The notes under the pieces are model-generated. The model did no database searches and had not been told where the DNA came from. It saw only the letters and a list, made by a program, of their open reading frames with translations. Positions 55,557-64,000 of a stretch of 64,000 nt of DNA are shown one piece after another (within the stretch, counting starts at the first letter, position 1; each line of letters starts with the position of its first letter). The position numbers and the translations under genes are program-made. The DNA is from Salipiger sp. H15 (GTDB taxonomy: Bacteria > Pseudomonadota > Alphaproteobacteria > Rhodobacterales > Rhodobacteraceae), in NCBI RefSeq assembly GCF_040409955.1, contig NZ_CP123384.1, positions 930,001 to 994,000 on the forward strand, given 5' to 3'.

Positions 55557-57131
55557 TCAATCGGAATAGAGTTGGTCGTCGGAGACGATCTGCCGGGCCA
55601 CGCCCGGCGAGACCGAAAGGAACTGTGCCACCGCCTGCGCCTGCGCCTCGCGCGGGTCGAGCTCGCGCAGGTGCAGGTGATCGGGCAGCTGCGCGTCACG
55701 CAGCGCGTCGCTCTCGTGCAGGATGTCGTTGCGGATGGTCGGCACGAGCCGCGCCATGGCCGCCTCGGTGGTGCGCTCCCCGGCCAGCCCGATGCGCGTC
55801 GCGTGGCCGGCAAGGAAGCTGTCCGAGAACTCGCAGTCGATCTGCAGCAGCCGGGTGCGGGCGCGGTCGCGGCTGAAATCCTCGATCAGGTCGAGATTGC
55901 CCGGATCGAGGCAGATCACCAACCGCTCGCGACCGAAGGACTCGTAGAGCATCCGCATCAGCGCCCGGCGGTGGCGGTGGCGCTTGTCCATGCTCGACTG
56001 CAGCCCGCCGAGGTCGGGCAGCTCGCAGCTTTCCTCGTTGAAGAGATAGTCGATGCAGGGCAGCCCGGTCGCCTCGCGGATGCGCCCGATCAGCCGCTTG
56101 GCCACGTGCCATTTCTTGCACACGAGGATCAGCAGTTCGCGCTCGCGCCCGAGCGAGCTCTCGGTCTCCCAGAAGCGCGGCGCGAAGCGGTGCCCGTCCC
56201 GGCCCTTCTCGGTGAGGAACTGGTAGAGCGAGCGCCCCTCCCCCGAGATCTCGAACCGCACCCGCTCGGAGGAATAGAGCACGCCGAGCCGGCGCTTGAG
56301 ATCGAGCGCGCCGGGGCTGATCTTGCGGGCGAAGAGGTAGTCCTGTGCCAGAAGGAGGTCGTAGTGGTCGTTGTAGAAGGTGACCGGCATCCCGTAGTCC
56401 GAGAACATCAGGAAGGTCAGCGTGCGGTTCTCGATCTCGGGCTCGGGCACGAGGTGGCGCACCAGCGTCTGGAAGAAGGTCTCGTCGGGAATCCACGTGC
56501 CGCGGAAGAAGCGCACCACGTCGGGCCGCCCGGCGATGAACGCGAGGATCGCCTCGACCGTGCGCCGCCGCAGGCACCACCATTGCGAGCCGATCATCAC
56601 GTCGAGATCGGCGGGGATCTTCCGCTTCAGCCCGAGCCGCTTCTGCAGCTCGAACATGGCGTAGAAGCGTCGCTTCTGGGTGCGCTCGTTGAAATGGTGG
56701 CGGTAGATCAGCCGCTCTTCCTTCCAGCCGGTCCTGATCCAGCCGGAGGTGAAGAAGTCGACGCTCTCGATGTAGTCCGCCTCGCGCGCGTCGAGCCGCT
56801 CATGCGCATATTCGGCCGACTTGATCGCCATGCAGTCGCCCGAGACCATGTAGAAATGCGTCGCGCGCGGGAACCGCTCGAGCGCCGCCTCGACGGCGTT
56901 CAGCGTCGCCTGCACCAGCGACCAGGCGCCCCAGCCGCATTTCACCCGGCGCGAGAAGGTGACGTTAGGGTTGTCCGCCAGCGCCGCGCGGATGCGCTCG
57001 TAGTCGGCCTGCGGCGCGCCGGCGTCGAAATGGATGGCCATGCAGTCGCCCACGGCGGTCAGGCTCTGCGCCTGCTTGATGATCGCCTCGGGATCCCTGT
57101 GGCACAGCAATATGAAGGCAATCTTCGCCAA
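55557..57131 (-). CDS. Core-2/I-branching-type glycosyltransferase with DUF5928-like C-terminal part
   Basis: A 524-residue protein. Residues about 1-260 resemble the beta-1,6-N-acetylglucosaminyltransferase (core-2/I-branching, also xylosyltransferase) fold: AKIAFILLCHRDPE, GWGAWSLVQATLNAVEAAL, THFYMVSGDCMAI, IGSQWWCLRRRTVEAIL and WIPDETFFQTLV. The C-terminal half contains a P-loop-like nucleotide region (ELLILVCKKWHVAKRLIGRI) and looks like DUF5928. No ATG is available at the N terminus; the start is probably TTG at 57131 (family proteins begin M-A-K-I-A-F), or TTG at 57149. Divergent from a sulfotransferase gene. Confidence 0.8.
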   Translation of the reverse strand: MAKIAFILLCHRDPEAIIKQAQSLTAVGDCMAIHFDAGAPQADYERIRAALADNPNVTFSRRVKCGWGAWSLVQATLNAVEAALERFPRATHFYMVSGDCMAIKSAEYAHERLDAREADYIESVDFFTSGWIRTGWKEERLIYRHHFNERTQKRRFYAMFELQKRLGLKRKIPADLDVMIGSQWWCLRRRTVEAILAFIAGRPDVVRFFRGTWIPDETFFQTLVRHLVPEPEIENRTLTFLMFSDYGMPVTFYNDHYDLLLAQDYLFARKISPGALDLKRRLGVLYSSERVRFEISGEGRSLYQFLTEKGRDGHRFAPRFWETESSLGRERELLILVCKKWHVAKRLIGRIREATGLPCIDYLFNEESCELPDLGGLQSSMDKRHRHRRALMRMLYESFGRERLVICLDPGNLDLIEDFSRDRARTRLLQIDCEFSDSFLAGHATRIGLAGERTTEAAMARLVPTIRNDILHESDALRDAQLPDHLHLRELDPREAQAQAVAQFLSVSPGVARQIVSDDQLYSD

Positions 57132-57267
57132 AGGATCAGGTCCGCCCAATTTTCGCCCGTTTCATCGCCTTTACCCGCGCGGAGGCGTTGAACAGGCCGA
57201 TGTCTTTTGCTTTTTTGCATGCAGAGGGAGCCCGCGACAAGCCGGGCAGGTACGAGGAGCGGGCGGT

Positions 57268-58086
57268 ATGGGGTTTCCGGGCACATGGATGACCGAGAGC
57301 GAGAGCATGGTCTATCGCGTGGTGCCCAAATGCGCCTGCTCGACCATCGGCCAGATCATGTACTACTCGGACCACGGGCAGTTCTACGACGGCGACATCC
57401 ATGACGCCGGGCAGGGCCTGCACAAATGGGCCCGCGACGAGAGCCAGGGCGCGATCCGCGCCAATGTGAAGACCCGCGGCGCCTATGCCTTCACCTGCGT
57501 GCGCAACCCCTACAGCCGCATCCTGTCGAGCTTCTTCGACAAGATCTGCGGCATCCAGCGCAACGGCAACCGCTACCGCGGCAACCTCGTGCCGATGCTG
57601 GTGCAGAAATACGGGATCGAGGTCGGCGGCGAGGATGGCAAGGAAGAGTTCGACCAGGTCCGCTCGTTCCGCCGCTTCCTGCTCTTTGCCCGCGACACCA
57701 TCCGCTGGCGTCGTCCGATGGACCCCGACATCCACTGGTCGGCCATGTCGGGCCATGTCTCGACCTTCATCGTGAACGGCGGGCGCTACGACCGGATCTT
57801 CTGGACGGAACGCTTCGACGAGGGGATGCAGGGCGTGCTCGACAAGGTGCAGACGCGGGTCCCTGTCGATCTGCAAGCCATCCCCCGCTTCAACGAATCC
57901 GAGGGTCACGGTCCGAAGCGCGCGCATCCGGTCGAGGACTATTTCGACGACCTGTCGATGCATCTCGTCTACGAGATCTACAAGCGCGACTTCGAGCTCT
58001 TCCGCTATGATTTCGAGAACCCGGCGAACAAGATGCCGCTCGGCGAGATCGACCTCGACGAGGTGCACGCCAAGCTCGGCGACTGA
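57268..58086 (+). CDS. Carbohydrate sulfotransferase-like protein (sulfotransferase family 2)
   Basis: A 272-residue protein with PAPS-binding signatures of the HNK-1/chondroitin-type sulfotransferases: 5'-phosphosulfate loop RVVPKCACSTIGQIMYY (17-33) and 3'-phosphate motif FTCVRNPYSRILSSFFDK (R78, S82). It is predicted cytoplasmic and would transfer sulfate from PAPS to a sugar. GAGGAG lies eight bases before ATG 57268. It is divergent from, and 136 bases away from, the core-2-type glycosyltransferase. The pair suggests synthesis or decoration of a sulfated polysaccharide (inference). Confidence 0.83.
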   Translation: MGFPGTWMTESESMVYRVVPKCACSTIGQIMYYSDHGQFYDGDIHDAGQGLHKWARDESQGAIRANVKTRGAYAFTCVRNPYSRILSSFFDKICGIQRNGNRYRGNLVPMLVQKYGIEVGGEDGKEEFDQVRSFRRFLLFARDTIRWRRPMDPDIHWSAMSGHVSTFIVNGGRYDRIFWTERFDEGMQGVLDKVQTRVPVDLQAIPRFNESEGHGPKRAHPVEDYFDDLSMHLVYEIYKRDFELFRYDFENPANKMPLGEIDLDEVHAKLGD

Positions 58087-58102
58087 GCGCCGGGGCCGCG
58101 CG

Positions 58103-58705
58103 TCAGGTGATGCGCAGGTAGCCGAAGACCGCCGGGAGCAGCCGCGCCTCGATGGCGGCAAGGTCGGATTCCTCGGCCAGCAGCGCCGCGTGCACCATGC
58201 CCCGGCAGAGCGCCGAAAGATCGCGCGCGGCGATCTCGGGCTGCGCGATGCCGAAGCGCCGCAGCAGGGCCACCATCGCCGCGTCGACCTCCGCCCCCAC
58301 GGCGCAGACATCGGGCCCCAGCGGCAGCTGCGTCTCGGCCTTCTCAAGCTCGCGCGACAGCACCGGCGCGCGGGCGTGGTGCAGGATGGCGGCGTGCAGC
58401 ACGGTGGCCGCCGCCTCGCGCAACCCCATCGCGTGCGCCGCCGCGACCGCCTGCGCCATGTCCTCGAAGAACTGCGCCTTCTGCCGCCGGATCAGCTCGG
58501 CAAGGATTGTCTCCTTGTTGGGGAAATACTGGTAGAGCGTGCCGATGCTCACCCCCGCCCGGTCGGCCACACCATTGGTGGTCAGCGCGGCGGCGCCGCC
58601 GGCCTCAAGAATCTGAGTCGCGGCGGTCAGGATCGCCTCGACCGAGGCGCGCGAGCGGCCCTGACGCGGTGTTTTCCGGGGAGATAGCGCTGCGATCTGG
58701 GCCAT
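58103..58705 (-). CDS. TetR-family transcriptional regulator
   Basis: A 200-residue repressor-type protein. The helix-turn-helix lies at about 20-65 (ILTAATQILEAGGAAALTTN, GVADRAGVSIGTLYQYFPNK). The C-terminal domain is helical and ligand-binding, substrate unknown. It is divergent from an SDR gene across 77 bases that hold a small palindrome, so it probably controls that gene and itself. It converges on the sulfotransferase gene with a 16-base gap. Confidence 0.9.
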   Translation of the reverse strand: MAQIAALSPRKTPRQGRSRASVEAILTAATQILEAGGAAALTTNGVADRAGVSIGTLYQYFPNKETILAELIRRQKAQFFEDMAQAVAAAHAMGLREAAATVLHAAILHHARAPVLSRELEKAETQLPLGPDVCAVGAEVDAAMVALLRRFGIAQPEIAARDLSALCRGMVHAALLAEESDLAAIEARLLPAVFGYLRIT

Positions 58706-58732
58706 GGCGGAATGCGAGTAGGAAACCTGAGG

Positions 58733-58746
58733 GAATGCTCACATTC
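58733..58746. promoter_or_regulatory. Candidate TetR operator between tetR-like and SDR genes
   Basis: GAATG (58733-58737) and CATTC (58742-58746) form a perfect inverted repeat around CTCA. A further GAATG half site is at 58709-58713. Position in the middle of the 77-base divergent gap suits control of both genes. Short, so it could be chance. Confidence 0.4.
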
Positions 58747-58782
58747 TACCCCGGACAGAGGATCGCACAAGGGGAAACCGCC

Positions 58783-59538
58783 ATGACCGGGTACTGGAAC
58801 GGCCGCAAGGTGCTGCTGACCGGCGCGACGCGCGGCATCGGCCTTGCCATGGCCGAGCAGCTGGCGCGCGAAGGCGCGACGGTGCTGGGCGTGGCCCGCA
58901 ACCTTGCCGCGCTCGACGAGATGGCGCGCCGGCTCGGCCCGCGCTTCGACGGGCTCGAGGCGGACCTCGGTGATCCCGAGATCCCCCGCGGCGTGGTCAA
59001 CTGGGTGGCCGACGCGCATCCGGACTGCTCGGTGCTGATCAACAACGCCGCGGTGATGAGCCACCCGCTGCTCACCGACGGCGGCAACCACGATGTCGGG
59101 ATCGAGGAGGAAGTGCAGATCAACCTGATCGCCCCCATGCAGATCGCCACGGCGCTGCTGCCGCGCCTTGCAGCCCAGCCGGGCGCGCGGATCGTCAACG
59201 TTACCTCGGGGCTGGCCGTCGCGCCGAAGACCGACGCGCCGATCTACTGCGCCACCAAGGCGGCGCTGCGCAGCTTCACCCGCAGCCTGCGTTACCAGGC
59301 CGAGGACGCCGGGCTGCGCATCCGCATCTGCGAGGCGCTGCTGCCCTCGGTGAACACCTCGCTGTCGCGCGGGCGGGCGGAGCGCAAGATGCCCGCCCTC
59401 GAGGCCGCCGCCGCGATCCTCGCCGGGGCCGAGGCCGGAAAGCCCGAGATCTGGATCGGTCGGACCCGGCTGCTGCGCCGGGTGATGCGCCTGTCACCCG
59501 CGCTGGCGCACGGGATCATGCGCCGGATCGAGGCCTGA
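58783..59538 (+). CDS. Short-chain dehydrogenase/reductase
   Basis: A 251-residue Rossmann-fold oxidoreductase. Cofactor motif TGATRGIG (13-20), NNAAV (87-91), catalytic S142, Y155 and K159 (TSG, YCATK). It resembles DltE-like classical SDRs (ATK with LRSFTRSLRYQ). Asp at the end of beta 2 is absent (ARN), so NADP is more likely than NAD. Substrate unknown; probably regulated by the divergent TetR protein. ATG 58783 is preceded by GGGGAAA. Confidence 0.88.
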   Translation: MTGYWNGRKVLLTGATRGIGLAMAEQLAREGATVLGVARNLAALDEMARRLGPRFDGLEADLGDPEIPRGVVNWVADAHPDCSVLINNAAVMSHPLLTDGGNHDVGIEEEVQINLIAPMQIATALLPRLAAQPGARIVNVTSGLAVAPKTDAPIYCATKAALRSFTRSLRYQAEDAGLRIRICEALLPSVNTSLSRGRAERKMPALEAAAAILAGAEAGKPEIWIGRTRLLRRVMRLSPALAHGIMRRIEA

Positions 59539-59540
59539 GC

Positions 59541-60143
59541 TCAGCCCTCGAGCTCTTCCGAGGGAATCATCGGGAAGAACGCGCCGGACGACCAGAGGCC
59601 GAACCAGCGCGCGCCCTCGTGCTCGTGGTGCTGCCCGAGCTCGACCAGCCGGTAGAAGCTCTTGCGGTCGATCAGCGCCTCGAGGTTGCGGCGCACGTGG
59701 ATGTAGGGCGATGGCTCGCCGGTTTCGGCATCGCGCACGACGCGGATCGGATGCTCGGGCCCGGCCACCGCGAAATCGCCGACATGGGTCTGGAAGGTCA
59801 GCACCTGCGCATCGCCGTCGCCCTCGGCCTCGAAGTCGGTGGCGACGAAGGGCGCGTCCTCGACGGTGATGCCGACCCGCTCGACCGGGGTGACGAGGAA
59901 ATAATCGTCGCCGTCCTTCCGCAGGATCGACGAGAACAGCTTCACCAGCTCGAAGCGCCCGATCGGCGTGCCGAGGTAGAACCACGTGCCGTCGCGGGCG
60001 ATCCGCATGTCGAGATCGCCGCAGAACGGCGGATTCCAGCGTTCGACCGGCGGCAGTCCGCGCCCGGAAGCGGCGCGCGCTGCAGCAGCAATGCCGTCAG
60101 CCGAGGGAGTCACGTAATTTTGTGTGCGCATTGCTTTTGCCAT
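59541..60143 (-). CDS. DUF1285 family protein
   Basis: A 200-residue soluble protein of DUF1285, common in alphaproteobacteria and usually beside MoxR/DUF58 genes as here. Features are WNPPFCGDLDMRIARDGTWFYLGTPIGR and FSSILRKDGDDYFLVTPVER read as separate strands, and VRRNLEALIDRKSFYRL near the end. Function unknown. ATG 60143 has GGGGGTG upstream; ATG 60131 is an alternative. Divergent from the MoxR gene by 57 bases and therefore likely co-regulated with it. Confidence 0.87.
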   Translation of the reverse strand: MAKAMRTQNYVTPSADGIAAAARAASGRGLPPVERWNPPFCGDLDMRIARDGTWFYLGTPIGRFELVKLFSSILRKDGDDYFLVTPVERVGITVEDAPFVATDFEAEGDGDAQVLTFQTHVGDFAVAGPEHPIRVVRDAETGEPSPYIHVRRNLEALIDRKSFYRLVELGQHHEHEGARWFGLWSSGAFFPMIPSEELEG

Positions 60144-60200
60144 TTTTCACCCCCGCGATACACTCGCTTCGGTAAAGGATTTACGCAAGGGAGTCTCCCC

Positions 60201-61202
60201 ATGGCCGAAGACCTGGTCGCCGAGATCGAGGCGCTGGAAGAAAAGCTCGCCGAAGCCAAGTCGGCGATCACCCGGCGCTTCATCGGGCAGGAACGGGTCG
60301 TCGACCTGACCCTCGCCGCGCTGCTCTGCGGCGGGCACGCGCTGCTCATCGGCCTGCCCGGGCTCGGCAAGACCCGGCTGGTCGAAACCCTGTCGACGGT
60401 GATGGGCCTCAACGGCAACCGCGTGCAGTTCACCCCAGACCTGATGCCCGCCGACATCCTCGGCTCCGAGGTGCTGGAAACCGCCGCCGACGGCAGCCGC
60501 GCCTTCAAGTTCCTGCCCGGCCCGGTCTTCTGCCAGCTGCTGATGGCGGACGAGATCAACCGCGCCTCGCCGCGCACGCAGTCGGCCCTGTTGCAGGCCA
60601 TGCAGGAGAAATCGGTGACCATCGGCGGGGAAACGCGCCAGCTCGAGCTGCCGTTCCACGTGCTCGCCACGCAGAACCCGATCGAGCAGGAAGGCACCTA
60701 CCCCCTGCCCGAGGCGCAGCTCGACCGCTTCCTCGTGCAGATCGACGTGGCCTATCCCGACCGCAAGACCGAGAAGGACATCCTGCTGGCAACCACCGGC
60801 ACCGAGGAGGCGCAGGCGCACCAGGTCTTCGATCCCGCCACGCTGATGGCCGCGCAGCACCTGCTGCGCCGGATGCCGGTGGGCGACGCGGTGGTCGAGA
60901 TGATCCTCGACCTCGTGCGCGCCTTCCGGCCCAGCGATCCCTCGTCCTCGGCGCGGGTGCGCGACACCGTCGCCTGGGGCCCCGGCCCGCGTGCCGCGCA
61001 GGCGCTGATGCTGACCGTGCGCGCCCGCGCGCTGCTGCAGGGGCGCCTTGCCCCCTCGCCCGAGGACGTGATGGACATGGCCCGCCCGGTGCTGGTGCAC
61101 CGCATGGCGCTGACCTTCTCGGCCCGCGCCCGCGGCGAAAGCCTCGGCGCCCTCATCGACGAGGTCTGCAGCACGCTGGAGCCCTCCGAGGCCGCCGCTT
61201 GA
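60201..61202 (+). CDS. MoxR-family AAA+ ATPase
   Basis: A 333-residue AAA_3 ATPase. Walker A GLPGLGKT (51-58), Walker B LLMADEINRASPRTQ, and the family segment ATQNPIEQEGTYPLPEAQLDRF. MoxR proteins act as chaperones, often for proteins with VWA domains, in envelope stress or metal insertion. It heads an operon with DUF58 and BatA-like genes; the DUF58 start overlaps its stop. ATG 60201 is chosen from the AAGGGAG upstream and MAEDLVAEIEAL family start. Confidence 0.92.
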   Translation: MAEDLVAEIEALEEKLAEAKSAITRRFIGQERVVDLTLAALLCGGHALLIGLPGLGKTRLVETLSTVMGLNGNRVQFTPDLMPADILGSEVLETAADGSRAFKFLPGPVFCQLLMADEINRASPRTQSALLQAMQEKSVTIGGETRQLELPFHVLATQNPIEQEGTYPLPEAQLDRFLVQIDVAYPDRKTEKDILLATTGTEEAQAHQVFDPATLMAAQHLLRRMPVGDAVVEMILDLVRAFRPSDPSSSARVRDTVAWGPGPRAAQALMLTVRARALLQGRLAPSPEDVMDMARPVLVHRMALTFSARARGESLGALIDEVCSTLEPSEAAA

Positions 61203-62077
61203 TCACCCCCGTCGCCCAGCTCCGCAAGAGCGCCCAGGAAGAGGCCGCGCGGTTCCCGGCCCTGCTGGCGCGTGCCGAGCATCTCGCCGGCACCGTCCTG
61301 CTGGGCGAGCACGGCCGGCGACGCTCGGGGCTCGGGGACGATTTCTGGCAGTACCGCCCGCTGCGCCCCGGCGACACCTACCGCTCGATCGACTGGCGCC
61401 GCTCGGGCCGCGGCGACGACCAGTATGTGCGCGAGCGCGAATGGCAGATCGCGCAGAGCGTGCAGCTCTGGGTCGATACCGGCGCGTCCATGCGCTTTAC
61501 CTCGCACCGCGACCTGCCCAGCAAGGGCGACCGCGCGCGGCTGGTGGCGCTGGCCGTCGGCATCCTGCTGATCCGCGGCGGCGAGCGGGTGGGCTTCACC
61601 GGCTGGTCGCTGCCGCCGCGCAACGGCGACATCCAGATCCTGCGCCTTGCCGAGGCGCTGACGAAGGACGGCGACGAGGACTACTCCGAGCCCGAGGCGC
61701 GCGGCATGATCCCGCACGCGCGGGCCATGTTCGTCTCGGATTTCCTCGGCGACATCGCCCCGGTGGAGGCGGCGCTGACCAAGGCCGCCGACCGCGGCGT
61801 GCGCGGGGTCCTGCTGCAGGTGCTCGACCCCTCGGAAGAGACCTTCCCGTTCAAGGGCCGGACGATTTTCGAAAGCGTCGGCAAGACCCTGGCCCATGAG
61901 ACGCTGAAGGCCGGCGACCTGCGCGAGCGCTATCTCGAGCGCCTCGCCGAGCGCAAGGCGCGACTGGACCATCTGTCTCGCTTAACTGGTTGGCAATTTA
62001 TGTGCCATCATACGAGCGACAGCGCGCAGAACGCCCTGCTCTGGGTCTATCGCGCGATGGATGGAGGGCACGGATGA
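61199..62077 (+). CDS. DUF58 domain protein
   Basis: A 292-residue VWA-related protein of DUF58, with LLGEHGRRRSGLGDDFWQYR and PGDTYRSIDWRRSGRGDDQ, the diagnostic P-G-D...D-W-R block near residue 60. It works with MoxR in a conserved but poorly understood envelope module. The start is TTG at 61199, overlapping the moxR stop (TTGA); no ATG is available in the N-terminal part. Ends with an ATGA overlap to the next gene. Confidence 0.9.
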   Translation: MITPVAQLRKSAQEEAARFPALLARAEHLAGTVLLGEHGRRRSGLGDDFWQYRPLRPGDTYRSIDWRRSGRGDDQYVREREWQIAQSVQLWVDTGASMRFTSHRDLPSKGDRARLVALAVGILLIRGGERVGFTGWSLPPRNGDIQILRLAEALTKDGDEDYSEPEARGMIPHARAMFVSDFLGDIAPVEAALTKAADRGVRGVLLQVLDPSEETFPFKGRTIFESVGKTLAHETLKAGDLRERYLERLAERKARLDHLSRLTGWQFMCHHTSDSAQNALLWVYRAMDGGHG

Positions 62078-64000
62078 CCGTACTCGGCCCGCTGGGCTTC
62101 ACCGCCCCCTGGCTCCTGCTGGGGCTGCTTGCCCTGCCGGTGCTCTGGGTTATCCTCCGCGCCGTCCCCCCGGCCCCGATCCGGCGCCTGTTCCCTGGCG
62201 TGGTGCTGCTGCTCGGGCTCAAGGACGACGACCAGGTCACCGACCGCACCCCCTGGTGGCTGCTGCTGCTGCGCCTGCTGGCCGTGGCGGCGGTGATAAT
62301 CGGGCTGGCCGGGCCGATCCTGAACCCCGAGGACGACTCGCAATCCGTGGGCACCGGCCCGCTGCTCGTGGTGATGGACGCCAGCTGGTCCTCTGCCGCC
62401 GACTGGCGCGCGCGTCAGACCGCGCTCGATGCGCTGCTCTCGCGGGCCGAGCGCGAGGCGCGGCCGGTCGCGGTGATCCGCCTGACCGAACCCGAGGTGC
62501 CGCAGTTCCAGCAGGCCGCCGTGATGCGCTCACGCCTGTCGGGGCTGCAGCCCGAGCCCTGGGAGCCCGGCGAGGAGCACGTGACCCGCGCACTGTCGAT
62601 GCTGCCCGAGGGGGATTTCGACAGCTACTGGATGTCCGACGGGCTTGCCCGCGACAGCCGCGAGCCGCTGCTCGACGCGCTGATGGAGCACGGGCAGGTC
62701 ACCGTCTTCGAAAGCCCGCGCAACCTGACCGCGCTGCTGCCGCCGCGCTTCGAGGACGGGCATGTCCAGCTGACCGCCCGCCGCCTGCACCCCGGCGCCG
62801 CGCGCGAGATTTCCATCGCCGGGCACGGACTCGACCCGGCGGGCAACCCCGCCGTGCTGGTCCGCGCGCCGCTCACCTTCGCCGAGGGTGCCTCGGAAGG
62901 CCAGCTCGACCTCTCGCTGCCCGCCGAGCTGCGCGCCCGCATCACCCGCTTCGAGATCGACGGTGCCCGCAGCGCCGGCGCGGTCAGCCTGCCCGACGAC
63001 AGCCTGCGCCGCCGCGAGGTCGCGCTGATCGCCGGGAACGAGAACCGCGAGGGGCTCGAGCTGCTCTCGCCGCTCTACTATCTTCACAAGGCGCTGGAAG
63101 AGGATGTCGACATCCTCGACGGTGCGCTGACCGAGGTGCTGCCCGCCAACCCCGACGTGATCGTGCTCGCCGACGTGGCGACGCTTGGCCCGGGCGAGGC
63201 CGAGGGCGTGACCGAATGGCTCGAGAAGGGCGGCACGCTGCTGCGCTTTGCCGGGCCGCGGCTGGCCGCCTCGGACCTCTCGCGCGACCGCGAGGACCCG
63301 CTGATGCCCGTGCGCCTGCGCGCCGGCGGGCGCTCGGTCGGCGGCGCGATGAGCTGGGGCGAGCCGAAATCGCTGGCCCCCTTCCCAGAGGGCAGCCCGT
63401 TCGAGGGGCTCCGGATCCCGGCCGACGTCACCGTGACCAGCCAGGTCATGGCGCAGCCCGACCCGACCCTCGCCGAGCGCGTCATCGCCCAGCTGAGCGA
63501 CGGCACCCCGCTGGTGACCCGCAAGCGCGTCGGACAGGGGCAGGTCGTGCTCTTCCACGTCACCGCCAACGCCGAATGGTCCACACTGCCGCTCTCGGGG
63601 CTCTTCGTGCAGATGCTCGAGCGGCTGGCGATCTCGGCCATGCCCGCGACCCCCGACCCCGAAGAACTGGTGGGCACCATGTGGCAACCCATTCGCGTGC
63701 TCGACGGCTTCGGCGCCGTGGTCGATGCGGGCACCCTGCCCGGCGTGCCCGGCGAGGCGCTGCTCTCCGCCCCGCTCGGCCCCGAGCTGCGCCCCGGCCT
63801 CTACCAGGGCGAGGATCGCAGCCTCGCGCGCAACGTGGTGACCGAGGACACGGTGCTCGAACCCGCCGTCTGGCCCGACACGGTGCCGGTCGAGGGGATG
63901 ACCCGGCCACAGGAGACCCCGCTCGCCGGCTGGCTGCTGGCGCTGGCGATCGCGCTGCTGCTCGCCGATGTCATCGCCTCGCTCGCCCTCTCGGGCCGGC
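62074..64000 (+). CDS. BatA-like membrane protein of the MoxR-DUF58 operon (3' end cut off)
   Basis: The first 642 residues of a larger inner-membrane protein. The N terminus has the BatA domain pair of helices (LGPLGFTAPWLLLGLLALPVL at about 3-23 and LLLLRLLAVAAVIIGLAGPIL at about 62-82). A VWA-like segment follows (LLVVMDASWSSAADWRARQT), then a periplasmic or cytoplasmic stretch with an additional Rossmann-like unit near 305-400 and a further helix at the right edge (LAGWLLALAIALLLADVIASL). Family members usually continue with a DUF4159 domain, which would be outside the window. ATGA overlap with the DUF58 gene. Confidence 0.88.
   Translation, partial: MTVLGPLGFTAPWLLLGLLALPVLWVILRAVPPAPIRRLFPGVVLLLGLKDDDQVTDRTPWWLLLLRLLAVAAVIIGLAGPILNPEDDSQSVGTGPLLVVMDASWSSAADWRARQTALDALLSRAEREARPVAVIRLTEPEVPQFQQAAVMRSRLSGLQPEPWEPGEEHVTRALSMLPEGDFDSYWMSDGLARDSREPLLDALMEHGQVTVFESPRNLTALLPPRFEDGHVQLTARRLHPGAAREISIAGHGLDPAGNPAVLVRAPLTFAEGASEGQLDLSLPAELRARITRFEIDGARSAGAVSLPDDSLRRREVALIAGNENREGLELLSPLYYLHKALEEDVDILDGALTEVLPANPDVIVLADVATLGPGEAEGVTEWLEKGGTLLRFAGPRLAASDLSRDREDPLMPVRLRAGGRSVGGAMSWGEPKSLAPFPEGSPFEGLRIPADVTVTSQVMAQPDPTLAERVIAQLSDGTPLVTRKRVGQGQVVLFHVTANAEWSTLPLSGLFVQMLERLAISAMPATPDPEELVGTMWQPIRVLDGFGAVVDAGTLPGVPGEALLSAPLGPELRPGLYQGEDRSLARNVVTEDTVLEPAVWPDTVPVEGMTRPQETPLAGWLLALAIALLLADVIASLALSGR

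Overview
The window is a GC-rich (roughly 70% by eye), densely coded chromosomal segment. It most likely comes from a marine Rhodobacteraceae/Roseobacter-group alphaproteobacterium. This rests on protein families typical of that group (DUF1467, DUF6455, DUF6478, DUF1285, DUF5928-type glycosyltransferase), on TRAP and Liv transporters, and on gene orders such as gpmI-envC-ctpA-nudH and MoxR-DUF58-BatA. Genus is not resolved. I see no rRNA, tRNA, prophage, insertion sequence or CRISPR array, and both ends cut through genes.

Layout. 1-4 kb: a DapC-like aminotransferase (cut at the left edge), an SLC13 permease and dapE; two of the three belong to lysine/diaminopimelate synthesis. 4-10 kb: RNase R, a GST, a YafY/WYL regulator, a MltB-type lytic transglycosylase, a small secreted Cys-rich protein and nudH. 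10-14.5 kb: gpmI-envC-ctpA, in which EnvC has lost every LytM zinc ligand. 14.5-17.5 kb: a dctPQM TRAP transporter with a strong hairpin between dctP and dctQ. 17.6-18.6 kb: a bounded operon of three tandem DUF6455 genes sharing a C-x2-C-x5-C-x2-W-L motif. It is preceded by a perfect FNR box at the class II distance from a plausible -10 and followed by a strong terminator. 18.6-23.6 kb: M48 lipoprotein protease, small conserved proteins, nitroreductase, EI24/CysZ, methylmalonyl-CoA epimerase, a response regulator and a hemerythrin protein. 23.8-25.2 kb: an MT-A70 methyltransferase, probably leaderless, converging on a BglII/BstYI-type nuclease; together they look like a compact type II restriction-modification system beside aspS. 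25-32 kb: aspS, cyclopropane fatty acid synthase-like, carB. 32-36.7 kb: a complete branched-chain amino acid-type ABC transporter. 36.9-40.7 kb: a ModE-like regulator, modABC and an FCD regulator. 40.7-44.7 kb: DMT exporter, three poorly known proteins and a CPBP protease. 44.8-48.5 kb: accD-folC, a 0.4-kb gap with a candidate structured RNA, and zapE. 48.7-55.5 kb: MFS, hydrolases, fghA, AEC transporter, a 59-residue zinc-finger protein, an ABC ATPase without a permease, and HIT. 55.6-58.1 kb: a divergent glycosyltransferase/sulfotransferase pair suggesting sulfated surface glycan. 58.1-64 kb: TetR/SDR, DUF1285 and a MoxR-DUF58-BatA operon cut at the right edge.

Most of this is housekeeping and transport. 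The accessory or less-explained parts are the FNR-DUF6455 operon, the MT-A70/BglII pair, the folC-zapE intergenic RNA candidate, the sulfotransferase/glycosyltransferase pair, and a short intergenic repeat carrying GTATTTG that occurs three times. Only one gap exceeds 300 bases, that between folC and zapE.
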